19,830 nucleotides of DNA from Zopfochytrium polystomum (lineage: Eukaryota > Chytridiomycota > Chytridiomycetes > Chytridiales > Chytridiaceae). Position 1 is the stretch's first letter, and every line of letters starts with the position of its first letter. The stretch is taken from assembly GCA_025765615.1 (NCBI GenBank), contig JAIVFJ010000608.1:1-19830 (forward strand). Direction: 5' to 3'. Made by a program: the position numbers and the translations under genes. The notes beneath the pieces are model-generated. The model was given only the letters and a program-made list of their open reading frames with translations. It ran no database searches and had not been told where the DNA came from. Shown here in pieces: positions 9,330 to 17,300 of this stretch.

Positions 9330-9808
9330 ATGCGCTTCTTCTCCCCGGTCGCCGCCCTCTTCGCCCTTGCCTTTACTGGCGCGGTCCATCGGTCCGCGCC
9401 AGCCCGACGCCGGTGGCCCCTCCGTCCTCCACCTGCGCTGACCAGGGCACTTCGACCGAGACTGCGGGACGGGTACGTGGTAACTGCGTGCGCAAGGCTC
9501 CCGCGCGTTCGTGCGGATGCTAACAACGTCGACCTCATCAAGGCGCACATCCACGACGGCTGCAATAACGGGCAGAACTGCAACGGCCAGACCTTCACGT
9601 CCCGACTGCGGCACCCTTCACTGCGACATTTTCTTTGCCGGCAAGTTTCACCGGTGTGCCCGCCATGAACGCGCTCATCGACGGAACGATCTGGGAGAAC
9701 GAGCAAGGCCGCACCTCATGGTGGAGCGGCCAGTGGTTCGGCCCCACCTTCACCTCGACCGGCGTCGTCGACGGCTCGTACCTCGACACCTCCATTCGCT
9801 GCTACTAG
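9330..9808 (+). CDS. Small secreted cysteine-containing protein, unrecognised, frame broken
   Basis: The ATG at 9330 follows a TATA box and pyrimidine-rich leader. It begins with a clear signal peptide, MRFFSPVAALFALAFTGA. The mature part, read over several frames, gives APPSSTCADQGTSTETAG, NNVDLIKAHIHDGCNNGQNC, PTAAPFTATFSLPASFTG, then PAMNALIDGTIWENEQGRTS, WWSGQWFGPTFTS and DGSYLDTSIRCY before TAG at 9806-9808. The total is about 155 residues with 6-7 cysteines. Frame changes are needed near 9385, 9525 and 9595. I do not recognise a family; the Trp-rich WWSGQW stretch and terminal RCY are distinctive. An AATAAA follows at 9887-9892. It could be a wall-associated or effector-like protein, but that is inference from size and secretion signal only. 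Confidence 0.65.
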
Positions 9809-9886
9809 AAGTTGCTTCTGGTTTCTGGTTCTCGCGTTCGCCTCGTGATTGAACCGGGGGGGGAAAAAAAAAAAGAAGCTCGAGGC

Positions 9887-9892
9887 AATAAA
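9887..9892 (+). terminator. AATAAA polyadenylation signal
   Basis: AATAAA lies 79 nt after the stop codon of the small secreted-protein gene, on the same strand, followed by a T-rich stretch. Confidence 0.6.
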
Positions 9893-10099
9893 GTCTTGGC
9901 CTGTTTCTCTTTTTTGAAAATTTGTTTCTTCTGTTGAATCCATTCTCCTCATCCTCCTCTTGCTCTCTTCCTCTCTTTTGTCCTTATCTTTGAGCCTTGG
10001 AGGATTCCCCTTCTACTCTCTGTCCTCCCCTTTCCTTTTTCTTTCTTTTACCACTCGTTTTGTCGAGATCAGCCTTTACGTCGACGTTTTCTAAGAAAA
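9893..10099. other. Pyrimidine-rich spacer
   Basis: CT- and T-rich DNA downstream of the polyadenylation signal. I see no gene. Confidence 0.5.
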
Positions 10100-10640
10100 T
10101 GGAAAAGAAACATTGGCGCCATCTCCGCTCTCCCTCAACCCAAAACGGTGGGCTCGCGATATGAGTGTTGCGCTGCACCACGGCAGCTCCACTGTCCCCT
10201 CGATACGACGTTTGAGGGCTAATGAGTCCGTAGCTGTCGGGCAACGATCGACGGCCCCATTCGCCCAGTTACGGTGCGCTGAGGATGCAGAGTCGAAGTG
10301 GGCAGTGTGGTTCCCAACGGGCACTGCCAGCTGCCGGATTCTCAGGGCTTAGCGGCGACGCCGCGGGCATCGAACAATGACCGTTTCTTCGTCTTCGTTG
10401 TTGGCGGACGTCGATGCCGACGTCAGAGTTGACGGATCATGCCGACGGGACACTCGATGCACTGCATAATGCAGCCGGGCGCCTCGTATTGGTCACAAAG
10501 CGGGTACCCCTTTGCCCGCTCCCAATCCCGACACCCGGTCGTTCCTCTGCCCGGGACTCAAGAACGCAGCGCTCACCTCCACGCCCAACAGCAACGAGAG
10601 TGACAAGCAACGGTCGTGCTGCAATTGGTCGCGAAATAAA
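10100..10640 (-). CDS. Possible small cysteine-rich protein, unrecognised and uncertain
   Basis: Minus-strand frames contain a hydrophobic stretch (CLSLSLLLGVEVSAAFLS, about 10610-10560) followed in another frame by YPLCDQYEAPGCIMQCIECP (about 10505-10445), then a Ser/Thr/Asp/Glu segment with VIVRCP, and GNHTAHFDSASSAHRNW (about 10315-10265). A hydrophobic N-terminal part followed by close cysteines would fit another small secreted protein, similar in scale to the one at 9330. No ATG is placed upstream of the hydrophobic stretch, splice sites are not evident, and all three frames break. I list it only as a hint of coding sequence. Confidence 0.22.
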
Positions 10641-11340
10641 TATTGAACTGCCACCTTTTCGAAATTGTTCGCCGCCTTGAAGTGGGAGTAGGATTAACCA
10701 GCAGGACCAATCAATGGAAATCGTCGGCCTTGCTGTCGGTGCCAGTTATGATCGTACCCCGCGGACACTGCCACCTGAGAAATGTGTTTACACCAAAAAT
10801 GAGAAGAATTGTGATTGAATTCGATATAACGAGTATGTCTATTTTGTTTGTGACTAGTTTTGACTAGAGAACGAGTCAAGCTTGATGTTGGGCGGACCTG
10901 CTTGGTTCGTGCGCTCGACGAACCCATTTATGTATCAATTCTTCATAACCACACCTTCGTGTTCTTCACTCCTTCCACTACCTCACACTCAGCCTCTCAG
11001 GCTAGACTGTTCACCATTAAAACCATTCTCTGAAGCTTGATACCAAATGCCGTGTGTCCTGGAATGGACTAATCAAAAAGAAGCCGCGTCATCGGACGAC
11101 CATTGATTCTTCCCAACCCCCCATATGTAATATGTTGCACTGGTGCTTGCTGGTTGGTGTCGTCCACACAACAAGGGGGCAGTAGTAGTAGTGGATGTGT
11201 TGTGTGCAATTGCTGTGTTGGCTGCGTTGATGCTGATGTGTGTGAGGCGGCAGCTGCGGCGTTGGCAGACTTGCACAACTGCGCCGCCACAACGACACAC
11301 AGCCGAAATCGACGGACACGGGACGGACGGACGCACGGGA
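10641..11340. other. AT-richer intergenic region upstream of the surface-protein gene
   Basis: It has lower GC than the genes around it, with no supported ORF. The open frames here start at non-ATG codons and run into the GA tract, giving Arg-Glu repeats. Confidence 0.45.
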
Positions 11341-11350
11341 GACAGAGACA

Positions 11351-11351
11351 A

Positions 11352-11407
<56 letters not shown>

Positions 11408-11441
11408 GTGAGAGAGTGAGAGAAAGAGAAAGAGAAAAAAG
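11351..11441 (+). repeat. (GA)n purine tract in promoter
   Basis: Perfect AG repeats at about 11351-11404 and imperfect purine sequence up to about 11441, ending in A-rich DNA. It lies roughly 140-175 nt upstream of the ATG at 11578. Confidence 0.95.
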
Positions 11442-11577
11442 ATTTTTCTTTTCAATTTTTGTGAATCCAACAGGAACAGACCAGAACCCGTCTGCACCTG
11501 CCGACGCCGCCCACTCCCGGCCGCCTGTTCCTTCACTGCCTCGCAACACCCCCTTCCATCGCCCACTAGCCTTCGCG

Positions 11578-13753
11578 ATGGCCACCACCTACTACGGCTG
11601 CTTCCAGAGCACGCTCGGCGGCGTTCGCGGCGCCATCGGCAACGTCGTCGCCTACTCGAACGTCAAGACCCTGGCAGACTGCAAATCGTCCTGCGCCGCC
11701 GCGAGCGAGGGCTCTGCCGCAAACACGTACAACTACGCCCTGTCGTACGGCACGACCAGCTCAGCCGCGGGCAGGATGCCTCTGCTCGTGCTTCAAGGCC
11801 TCCTCCCTGCCCAACCTGTCCGCTGACTCGTGCAGCGGATGCACCTACCTGATTGGGTCTTCGCCCACCGAGTTCACGGCGTCCGACTTTGCCTCGAGCC
11901 AGTGCGGCAATTACAATGCAAACGTCACGTCGACGGGGCGAGCGATACACGTTTGCGATTTATACAGTCGGTGAGTGTTTTGTTTTGAAGACCGTATGCA
12001 CTCTCGACAGGTTTGCTAAACATCTGGTGAACAAACACGGATTTCAGACACGACGACGACGACAAGCTGGTCGTCGTCTTCCTCGTCATCGTCTTCCACG
12101 ACTTGGAACCCCTCGACTTCAACGACCTCATCTACCCCGTCGTCCTCAGACAGTCCCACCACGTCGAGCCCTTCAGGGACGGGCACCTCCTCTGGGATTA
12201 CCACTGGGACAGGAGGATCCACAACAAGCGGATCCACATCAACGTCGCCAACCAGCACGGGCTCTGGCGCTGGCTCCGGCAATGACGGCAAAGGTTCTGG
12301 AAATCCGTCAGATCAATCATCGTCAAGCTCTTCGGGCATCAGCACTGGGGCTATCGGAGGCATCGTTGGTGGGATTGGTTTGCTCCTCATTGCTGTGGCA
12401 GCTGCGTACTTCTTCGTTCTTCGCCCAAAGTGGAACCAACAGCGTCAAGCCGACAAAAAAGAGCTGATGTCGTCAATATTCGTTAATTCTGGTTCTGGAG
12501 GTAGCGGAGGGAGAGGCCCTGGGTCGGGTGGGTCGCCGCAGACATCAAACTCGCCGCCGAACCAGTGGTCGTCTCCTAATTCGTCGGAATATCAGCCTGG
12601 TCATGGCTCCAACCAACCCAGCTCAAACCCTTCACAGCGTTGGTCGAACCCGACGGGCGAATGGCAGCCTCAATCAGGCTATGGCGCTGGCCAGCCGGGT
12701 GTACCTAACGGCGGCCAGATGGCGCCCCAACCGGGCTTTGGCGCTGGCCAGCCAGGTGCACCGAACGGCGGCCAGATAGTGCCCCAACCGGGCTACGGCG
12801 GTGGTCAGCCTGGTGGAGGTCAGATTTCATCTCAACCTTCTCCCTATGGGGTCGGAACTCCAGGACCAGTCGACGGCAGGATGGGCTCCCGTGCACGGCA
12901 ATCCGACAGTAACCGACTCATTACAGTGTACCAGCGACAGCAAACCAGCCGTCGGTGGTGATGTTTTTCACCAGTCCCCATCAGCCAGAGCATGGGGAGC
13001 TCCCAACAAGACGGTCAGCAGCCGCAATTCCAGGCGGTACCCGGTGCGCAACAGGCCGGAGGCTTTCTGGTGTCCCAACGTGAAGATAATCGAGGTGTGC
13101 ATCTGTCGGCACTGCCGGGCAGAGCGTCTTGTCGTCTCATCCGACCCAGAGCAGTCAATCATCCGCAAGCCAGTCCTCTGTCTACAGCGATTCCACGCAC
13201 GCCTCGGCATCTGATCCGCCCATTGCGCCCGCTCGCCAGTCTATGTTCAGTGGTGCCGCCGACGTGGCCGCTGTGCTGTTGGCCGCGTCTGCTGCGGAAA
13301 CTCTTCCCAAGAAGAAGCATCTTTCCACGCAAGAACAATACGCCCGAAAAATCAGACAATAACATCCGCTCCTCTCTCTTTACTGGCGTCACTGATGTGG
13401 ACGGCCGCGCTAGCCGCCGTTGCCGCGACAACCGAAACGTTGGACAAGCGGAGCTCAGGAAAGATCCATGATATTCACTCCTGGACCGCGGAGGAGGTCG
13501 GCGCCCGCGTTGAGGAATGAAGGAATCGAGCCGTCGGTGGTCGAATTGTTTGTCCGGAATCAGATTGATGGAGTCGTACTGGAGACAATCGACCAGCGCG
13601 TTTTTGGCGAGCGAAATGGGCGTCTCTGCTGCGGGTGTCCGTTCCAAAGTAATGTTGGCCGTCAGAAAACTGAGGGGCGACGATATTAGGCGCCCTGCGA
13701 ATGAAACAGCGGTGGACGCGGGGACCCTTTCGCCACCCCCTTATCTTGGATGA
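11578..13753 (+). CDS. Single-pass surface protein: WSC-like Cys-rich ectodomain, Ser/Thr stalk, TM, repeat tail, SAM domain
   Basis: From ATG 11578, TTYYGCFQS, TLADCKSSCAAAS, YNYALSYG, CLCSCFKASSLP and FAIYTV follow the order of a WSC-like carbohydrate-binding domain (YxGC, C-x3-C, YxxLxYG, CxC, FxIY). A 77-nt intron (11971-12047) then leads to a Ser/Thr/Gly-rich stalk of about 90 residues and a membrane span, GGIVGGIGLLLIAVAAAYFF, followed by basic residues (cytoplasmic side). The tail has a 19-residue GYGAGQPG repeat and Gln/Ser-rich parts. It ends in a SAM domain (about 13460-13680): IHSWTAEEVGAR, NEGIEPSVVELFVRNQIDG, ASEMGVSAAGVRSKVMLAVR. TGA is at 13751. Frame changes occur near 11775, 11940, 12890, 12985, 13120, 13350, 13510 and 13600. 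No signal peptide is visible before the WSC-like part. It plausibly senses wall or carbohydrate outside and recruits SAM partners inside; this is inference. Confidence 0.7.
11971..12047 (+). other. Intron of the WSC-like/SAM gene
   Basis: Donor GTGAGT, acceptor GGATTTCAG, 77 nt. It joins the end of the Cys-rich domain (FAIYTV) to the Thr/Ser-rich stalk in the frame that stays open to 12960. An alternative acceptor, CTCTCGACAG, lies at about 12010. Confidence 0.8.
12670..12830 (+). repeat. 57-nt tandem repeat encoding a 19-residue Gly/Pro/Gln unit
   Basis: Two nearly identical 57-nt copies and a third, shortened copy encode GYGAGQPGxPNGGQxxPQP-type units in the cytoplasmic tail of the surface protein. 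The copies differ mainly at third codon positions and at two variable residues, so the unit is kept at protein level. Confidence 0.85.
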
Positions 13754-14454
13754 TAGGACGCCGCGAACCAGACCTATTGAAACATTTCCTCGTAAACATC
13801 TCTTCTTTGCACGCTTTCGTTTCCGGTTGACTGACCCTCGTTGAAACTTATTGAATAGTTATGAGTGAATTTGGTTTGCAGCAACATGTGACTGATCCAG
13901 ACTGCGTGTTCCGACATCCCATTCCCTTTTCTTTGATCTTTGTACTCTAAGCCAGGCTTCCCATTATTCTTTACCTGGAGGAGCGCCTTGACTACCTTGA
14001 TTTAACTACGCTGCGATCCTAACTTGAAAGCTTCTTGCGTACCGATTCAAAGATTTGATGGCCTCATATTGACGAACTTGACTACATGGGAATAAACCTG
14101 CCACCAGCTGCAGGTTCGATGATGAGACGAAGCCAAGAAATTGTCACTTCAATGCTGCCAGCCAACCCCACCACCCATAGCTGGCGCAGTCGCCACCGCC
14201 ACCTTCTCCTCGTCTTCCTCCGGCATCGCCGCCTGCGGTTTTCCTCCATCGTCTGCCCAACCTCAAGTACCCGACAGCCACGGTGACCAAGGCAACCGCG
14301 GACTCGGCGACCACCACCACCAGCACCACAGCCTGACTTTGAACAGCATTCGACGCGGCTGGCTTCCCAAACAGCAGATCGCGACGTGCCCCTCACCTCC
14401 ACCTCGTCTGCGTCAACCGCCTGCAACCACGCGCCCACAACGGTCCAGCTGTGC
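13754..14454. other. Intergenic region and possible RAD52 upstream exon
   Basis: The left half (13754-14085) is AT-richer with no ORF and probably holds the RAD52 promoter. The right half contains Ser/Thr/Ala/Pro-rich open stretches in all plus frames (for instance TATVTKATADSATTTTSTT near 14280), which could be an N-terminal extension of RAD52 or leader sequence. I cannot place a start there. Confidence 0.4.
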
Positions 14455-16924
14455 ATGCCGCAGCCTCCAGCATCGCCGCCAACTGCTGCCGCGGCCCCAC
14501 CAGCGGCCTTTGGGTTCCGCACGTTTCTCACCCGATGAGCGGTTCTTAATCAACACGAAACTCGCAAAACTTTGCCGCCCGAGTACCTCGCGTCGCGGCC
14601 TGGTCTGGTGGCAGTTGAGGCCGATCCCGGTTTTTTTTCTCACGCGTTGTCGTGGAAATCGCCCTCAACTCACCCCCAACTACCTTCCCCTTTCCAGCAA
14701 AGCTCACGTACCTGGAGGGACATCGCGCAATCAGCATCGCTCACGAGATCTTTGGCTTTGACGGCTGGTCCCACTCGATCGTCGACACAAACATCGACTA
14801 CGTGAGGAATCTCAACTTCTCGTTGACCCTCCCCCCAAACCAGTCGGTACTGACAAGCCCCAATTAGATGGATATATCGAGAGACGGCTCTCAAGTGAGT
14901 GTCGGCGTCTCGTGCGTCGTGCGAGTGACGCTCAAGGACGGCACCTCGCACGAGGTTTGTGCCACTTCCTTGCACGGTTCGCGCTGACTCTTCTTCAACT
15001 TGACCTCTCTTAACCAAGGATATTGGCTACGGACATATCGACAATGCAAAGACCAAAGGAATGGCTCTCGAAAAGGCCAAGAAGGAGGCTGTCACCGACG
15101 GGGTGAAGCGTGCGCTGAAGTCGTTTGGAAACGTTTTGGGAAACTGCATCTACGACAAGGAAACTCTCAAGTCCCTGACCAAGCTCCCCTCCATCAAGGT
15201 TTGGTGTCTGCAACGCGCGTGCGACAATTTCCTTATCCAACCTACATCACAAAGCCACCTCCTCTGAAACCATCAGACTTGTACCGGGCGATCAACATTC
15301 CGGAAGCCCTCAGCAAGGGCGCTGTCAAGCAAGAGCCGTCCGACGATTTCGACGGTTGAGTAAATAACCCTCTTTCATCCGGCTGTTGCAATGGTCATTC
15401 TGACCGAAATGGCTCCGCAGAAAACCTTGTGGTCGCCGCTGACATCGAAACAATGAACCATCGTATGCTGCGGGATGGTACACCTGCAAGGTCTCCAAGC
15501 AAGTGGTTTTGGACCAGTATCCATTTTTTCTGAAGATTCAACTTGAAAAACAGGCCAGGACAACCCCGGTTCCCGCACAATGCAACCACCGATGGCGCGA
15601 ACCCCTCTCGCCTCACCGTATCCAAACGCAGCGCCCCAAACCTTCCAGTTTTCAACAAACCCCGCAGCACCAAGGCAGTTCAAGCACGCGACCCGCTCCA
15701 GCGCAGCAAAATCGAATGGATCCGGGAATTACACGGGAAGATTCAAGCAAGCACGGCCCGTCGGTGTCGAACGGGAAAGCACCGTACCCCCACCCAAGAA
15801 TTCAGCGCCTGCTTCCACACCAGTCACGAGATCGCTGAACCAGGAAGCACCGGCGCAGACGCTGATCTCTCCAGGCAGAAGCAGTCCCTACTATCGCAAT
15901 CAAAACACATCCGGAGCCACCAATTCTGCGGCAAGCACCAATTTCAGCAACAACAACAACAATCCAAACGCGGACGGAAACAGGCCCAATGGCTCGATCC
16001 ACCCAGGCACTTCCCTCAACGTCGCCATTAAGCAGGAACCGATTGCACCGGCAGCAGCAAACACCCACCCCAGCCATGCCTTTACCAACGACATCAAATT
16101 ACCATCCGCGCCCACGACCCCCGCCAAGCTCCTCCAGCAGCATCCAGCAACTGCAGCAGTTCCGAAACACGCAGCAAAAGCAGCCGACGCTCGCGGCGCA
16201 ACAGCAACAGCAGCAGCAGCATCAGCAGCAGGGCCATAACCAGAACCACAATCAGCAGAAGCAGCCGTACCAGCATCAGCACCCGACAGCCCTACCAGAA
16301 CCAGAACCGGCAATCACCCATGCCCGGAGTTGCCCCGGCGGTGGCGGCTCGGGCGCCGTGGGCGGGGGGCCTCTCCATAACGCGTCGGGACGGCTGAACC
16401 AGACGCCTTACGGAGCAAATGCGGACGGCGGACTGACTGGCGGGGCGGGCATGAAGCGATCAGGAAGCGTCGGGTGCGTGGTGGTGCAAATGTTCGACCC
16501 GCTCTCTCACTCGCTCTATATATACATATATATATTGAAAGTTATTTTTCAAAAGCTAACCCGCCCAAACGCACTCCTCATTTTATTTCCGCGCTCCAAA
16601 AAAAAACAAAAAAAAAAAAAAAAAAAAAAAACGCAAAATTAGCGTGCCACCGTGGCCGGGCGTCGTCGGGACAACAGGACCCGGGACATCCACGGGCGGC
16701 GCCGCCGCCGGTGATGCGGGATCCTCGGCGGCGCGCCAACCCCTCGGTGCGTCGGCCCATTACGGTGCCGGTGCTGGAGGCGGCGGCAGCGGCCGGTGGG
16801 CGGTAGCGGCGTGGGCAGTCGGAGATGGACGGCCTCTCGCAGCCCAATCACGCCGTTCCAGTACGCCAACCCGGTCACGAAGCGGTTGAAGGTGGACCTG
16901 GCTGGCGGTGGCGGCCGCAATTGA
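14455..16924 (+). CDS. RAD52: RAD52 DNA repair and recombination mediator
   Basis: RAD52 binds ssDNA, anneals complementary strands and, in fungi, loads Rad51 in nuclear homologous recombination. The conserved N-terminal domain is read in order: [77 protein letters not shown], then [40 protein letters not shown], with introns falling between the blocks. The C-terminal part is long, disordered and Gln/Asn/Pro-rich, with a polyQ run near 16195-16260, and ends in [18 protein letters not shown] (KRLK resembles a nuclear signal); TGA is at 16922. ATG 14455 is the first in frame before the core. Single-base errors at about 14525, 14572 and 14605 break the frame at T-runs or a missing C, and the tail changes frame near 15560, 16110 and 16850. 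The core identification is very secure; the tail is less certain. Confidence 0.93.
14614..14697 (+). other. RAD52 intron 1
   Basis: Donor GTTGAG, pyrimidine-rich 3' part, acceptor CCTTTCCAG, 84 nt. Splicing plus one missing C upstream gives the RAD52 signature [16 protein letters not shown]. Confidence 0.8.
14802..14867 (+). other. RAD52 intron 2
   Basis: Donor GTGAGG, branch-like TACTGAC, acceptor CCAATTAG, 66 nt, phase 0. It removes an in-frame TAG and joins NIDY to [13 protein letters not shown]. Confidence 0.9.
14955..15018 (+). other. RAD52 intron 3
   Basis: Donor GTTTGT, branch-like GCTGACTC or CTTAAC, acceptor CCAAG, 64 nt, phase 0. It joins DGTSHE to DIGYG, matching the family motif. 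Confidence 0.95.
15199..15254 (+). other. RAD52 intron 4
   Basis: Donor GTTTGG, acceptor CACAAAG, 56 nt, phase 0. It joins KLPSIK to [11 protein letters not shown]. Confidence 0.85.
15355..15420 (+). other. RAD52 intron 5
   Basis: Donor GTTGAG (same as intron 1), branch-like TTCTGACC, acceptor CTCCGCAG, 66 nt. It avoids the in-frame TGA at 15357-15359 and opens [13 protein letters not shown]. Confidence 0.7.
15503..15553 (+). other. RAD52 intron 6 (less certain)
   Basis: Donor GTGGTT, acceptor GAAAAACAG, 51 nt; an alternative donor GTCTCC lies 12 nt upstream in the same phase. It bypasses a TGA at about 15530, but the frame that follows needs one more switch to reach the long Ser/Pro/Asn-rich ORF starting near 15560. 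Confidence 0.5.
16190..16285 (+). repeat. CAG/CAA repeat encoding a Gln/His-rich run in RAD52
   Basis: Mixed CAA and CAG codons give [15 protein letters not shown] and then alternating Gln, Asn and His. It lies in the disordered C-terminal half of RAD52. Confidence 0.85.
16474..16642 (+). other. RAD52 intron 7 holding TA repeat and poly(A)
   Basis: Donor GTGCGT, acceptor AAAATTAG, 169 nt. Inside are an alternating TA stretch (about 16515-16535) and a run of about 30 nt that is nearly pure A (about 16597-16631). Coding-like Gly/Ala-rich sequence flanks it on both sides, ending in the RAD52 C-terminal [10 protein letters not shown]. Confidence 0.6.
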
Positions 16925-17300
16925 GATGTGGTTGATTGGGGAAGTGGTGGAGCGACTTGTGCGATGATTGCGCAAAAACGGTAGGACTGGGGCCGCAGAT
17001 GCTTTGGATTGGGATGGGCAGGTGGGGTAAGTACAAAAACGTATTTGCTTATGAAATCTCGGAAGTTAGCTCCGACGATTTGAAAGATATTACATGAAAG
17101 GAAAGGCGGGGCCTTCCTGTATACTTATTAAAGGACAGATATTTTTGATGGGCACAGGCACACGCTTGGCGCTGCGTGGTGGAGGGCTGTGAATGATTGC
17201 TGGACACCAAACGCAAAGAGAAAAACAACAAAAGGGGTGCCAATATCAATGAAGTGAAGAGAGAAAAAAAAACTTGCTTGAACACGCAAACCCCCCCGAA
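16925..17300. other. Convergent intergenic spacer between RAD52 and the F-box gene
   Basis: About 375 nt shared by the 3' ends of two convergent genes. It is AT-richer than its surroundings, with no ORF of note and no AATAAA on the plus strand. Confidence 0.5.

Noticed and set aside
10150..10215. A GDSG motif (SYRGDSGAAVV) suggesting a trypsin-like protease on the minus strand
   Set aside because: No His or Asp catalytic motifs lie upstream in any frame, and the surrounding sequence is not protease-like.
11143..11577. In-frame upstream extension of the WSC-like gene with a hydrophobic stretch (VVVDVLCAIAVLAALMLM)
   Set aside because: It starts at a non-ATG codon and must translate through the GA repeat (RERERE). 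It looks like a chance open frame over promoter DNA, though it would offer a membrane anchor.
16597..16660. Poly(A) run as the tail of a retroposed element or processed pseudogene
   Set aside because: No reverse transcriptase remnant, no target-site duplication seen, and the run sits between a GT donor and an AG acceptor within a recognisable gene.
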